DNA of 64,000 nt from Syncephalis plumigaleata (Eukaryota > Zoopagomycota > Zoopagomycetes > Zoopagales > Piptocephalidaceae), in NCBI GenBank assembly GCA_025201365.1, contig JAIXMF010000008.1, positions 1-64,000 on the forward strand, written 5' to 3'. Below are positions 62,751-64,000 of this stretch, piece by piece (position 1 is the first letter of the stretch; the number at the start of each line of letters is the position of its first letter). The translations under genes and the position numbers were made by a program. The notes under the pieces are model-generated. The model was given only the letters and a program-made list of their open reading frames with translations, did no database searches and was not told the origin of the DNA.

Positions 62751-63621
62751 GTGACCCGGATAACTCATGTCGACGTTTCACTTTCTCTATTTGGATTGCA
62801 TTCGACAATTGACAAAGCAGGTGGCATGTATTCCTCCATCTAATTGGTACTCATCTGTTCGGTGTGTTACTACACCAATACTGCCTGTCATTTGGTATTT
62901 GTCTGTCCATTGTATCCGTCAATGATCACTTGCCTATTGACTACTACTACTACTATTCATTCCATAATACACTAGTCATGTATACAACAATCAATGCAAT
63001 TATTGCAATAATATCATCGTATCATCAATCAATACAAAGTAGTCGATATGTCTGGATGTACATACAAACAAGCAATACCAGTTGATGCAAGTGTACGCGT
63101 GCATCATTCACCGAACACATCAATAGCTATCAATGATAATGGTGATACGATATATTCTGGCCATTTGATTGATGCCTACATAATTGCACTAATAGGAACA
63201 GGTATTTATAACTATCAAGTGTTCGATATCACGATAAACAGACGAACAGCCAAGCCTCTTTTCATATGCACAGTCTCATATGCACAGTTTCAAGTCTGGA
63301 AATGATCAATTGACAGTTTAATGTCGTCTGACATTAACCAATAACAATGATATTAGTATGCGAATTCAACGGTTCATATGTTGTACGTCCATGCGGTGAG
63401 AGGAATACTACATGGATGCTGTTGGTTGATTCACAACAAGAATAATGATATCATCATGCAAGGATGAGCATGGAGGATCAACTTGACATTGCTTAACACC
63501 GGATATTCGAACTGCATTGCAATCGACAAATACGTTTGTGCCTGCATTCTCGATGTACTACCTACAAGCAATGGAGTGACAATGCAGCTATACCAATGTT
63601 CGCCACCATCATCATCTCGGC
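62751..63621. other. Region with possible relic coding segments
   Basis: A frame at 63048-63305 reads MSGCTYKQAIPVDASVRVHH and ends FICTVSYAQFQVWK. It has ordinary protein-like composition but no signal peptide or domain. It is followed by a third, short copy of the dispersed repeat. It could be remains of the same unknown family; I do not call a gene. Confidence 0.3.
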
Positions 63622-63628
63622 TATAAAT
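63622..63628 (+). promoter_or_regulatory. TATA box of the tiny secreted peptide gene
   Basis: TATAAAT about 155 bp upstream of the ATG at 63782, followed by a pyrimidine-rich TCTATTCTATTC tract. Confidence 0.5.
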
Positions 63629-63781
63629 CGAGCACTTTTCGATACACTCGACTTGCCGTCTTCATACTCGCTCTTCTAATCTATTCTATTCTAGCTACTA
63701 CTATCAACACTCGTATATATTATTGTTCTGTATTCTATTCTATTACATTTTCTGTCTATATTCCATTAGACTAATATCAAT

Positions 63782-63904
63782 ATGAAGTTTTCTGCCATTA
63801 TCGCTATTGCCGTTGCCGTTGTCGCTGTCACTGGTCTGATCGCCGTTGAAGCTAGTCCCTCTTTGGAACGTCGTGCTGAGCCCGCCAGGGAGGCCAAACC
63901 TTAA
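63782..63904 (+). CDS. Tiny secreted peptide
   Basis: 40 codons: MKFSAIIAIAVAVVAVTGLI then AVEASPSLERRAEPAREAKP. A strong signal peptide with likely cleavage after EAS/AVEA, followed by LERR, a Kex2-like site. The reading frame then stops after 13 residues, which is short for a secreted pro-peptide, so a frame slip in the CCC/GGG/AAA runs just before the stop could hide a longer product. The strong core promoter and the clean signal peptide support it as a real gene. No family recognised. Confidence 0.55.
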   Translation: MKFSAIIAIAVAVVAVTGLIAVEASPSLERRAEPAREAKP

Positions 63905-64000
63905 GTGAACAAGACAAGAACATCGTCAAGTAGATATTATAGGTATTCAAGTCAAGATGTATTGGTGCAAGCCCCTCATTTAGTGTCCATGCATTCAAGT
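63905..64000. other. Window end downstream of the tiny secreted peptide
   Basis: Possible continuation or 3' UTR of the secreted peptide gene. The window ends before this can be judged. Confidence 0.3.

Overview
The window is nuclear DNA of a fungus. Genes are dense, lie on both strands and carry many short spliceosomal introns (about 45-70 bp, GTAAGT-like donors, YAG acceptors). Fungal markers include a PalB/Rim13 calpain, an Rsp5-type HECT ligase, RIX7, SWC4, IMP2 and an AA11-like LPMO. The intron density plus a set of secreted, lineage-specific proteins suggest an early-diverging lineage, possibly a zoopagomycete mycoparasite. That placement is inference; no rRNA or other decisive marker is present.

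Layout: 1-3.7 kb is repeat-rich and gene-free. 3.7-6.3 kb PalB/RIM13 calpain (+); 6.4-6.6 kb small Cys-containing secreted protein (-); 8.3-10.6 kb NDC1 (+); 11.3-11.9 kb UPS2-like PRELI protein (+); 12.3-14.5 kb SWC4 (-); 14.8-17.7 kb coiled-coil protein (+); 17.8-18.9 kb PABPN1/Pab2 (+); 19.2-19.6 kb UPF0538-like protein (-); 19.8-21.0 kb mitochondrial uL3 (+); 21.1-24.3 kb RIX7 (-); 25.0-28.6 kb RSP5 (+); 30.4-31.7 kb LPMO (+); 32.7-33.7 kb secreted kinase-like protein (+); 34.1-37.2 kb mitochondrial EF-G (-); 39.1-40.6 kb IDH1 (+); 40.9-42.9 kb PUS1 (+); 43.2-44.7 kb disrupted F-box gene (+); 44.9-45.8 kb ER J-protein (+); 46.2-46.6 kb mL41 (+); 46.7-47.6 kb IMP2 (-); 47.8-48.4 kb and 48.7-49.0 kb unknown proteins (-); 50.0-52.4 kb DED1 (+); 54.0-55.2 kb RFA2 (+); 55.4-57.4 kb RING-CH membrane ligase (-); 57.9-59.0 kb METTL21-like methyltransferase (+); 59.1-59.9 kb UPS1-like PRELI protein (-); 60.7-61.9 kb second secreted kinase-like protein (-); 63.8 kb tiny secreted peptide (+).

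Functional themes: seven genes act in mitochondria (UPS1 and UPS2 lipid transfer, uL3m, mL41, mEF-G, IDH1, IMP2). Others cover nuclear pore, chromatin, ribosome assembly, DNA replication, RNA and ubiquitin functions. Interspersed secreted genes form the accessory part: an LPMO, two proteins that look like degenerate secreted kinases, and two small secreted peptides. Four of these five have a TATAAATA box 125-182 bp upstream of the start.

Data caveat: many well-conserved genes show a single-base loss in a short homopolymer that shifts the frame at a conserved motif. This is most simply read as sequencing or assembly error, so gene ends and exon joins here are approximate. No virus-like elements, transposons, tRNAs, rRNAs or CRISPR arrays were recognised.
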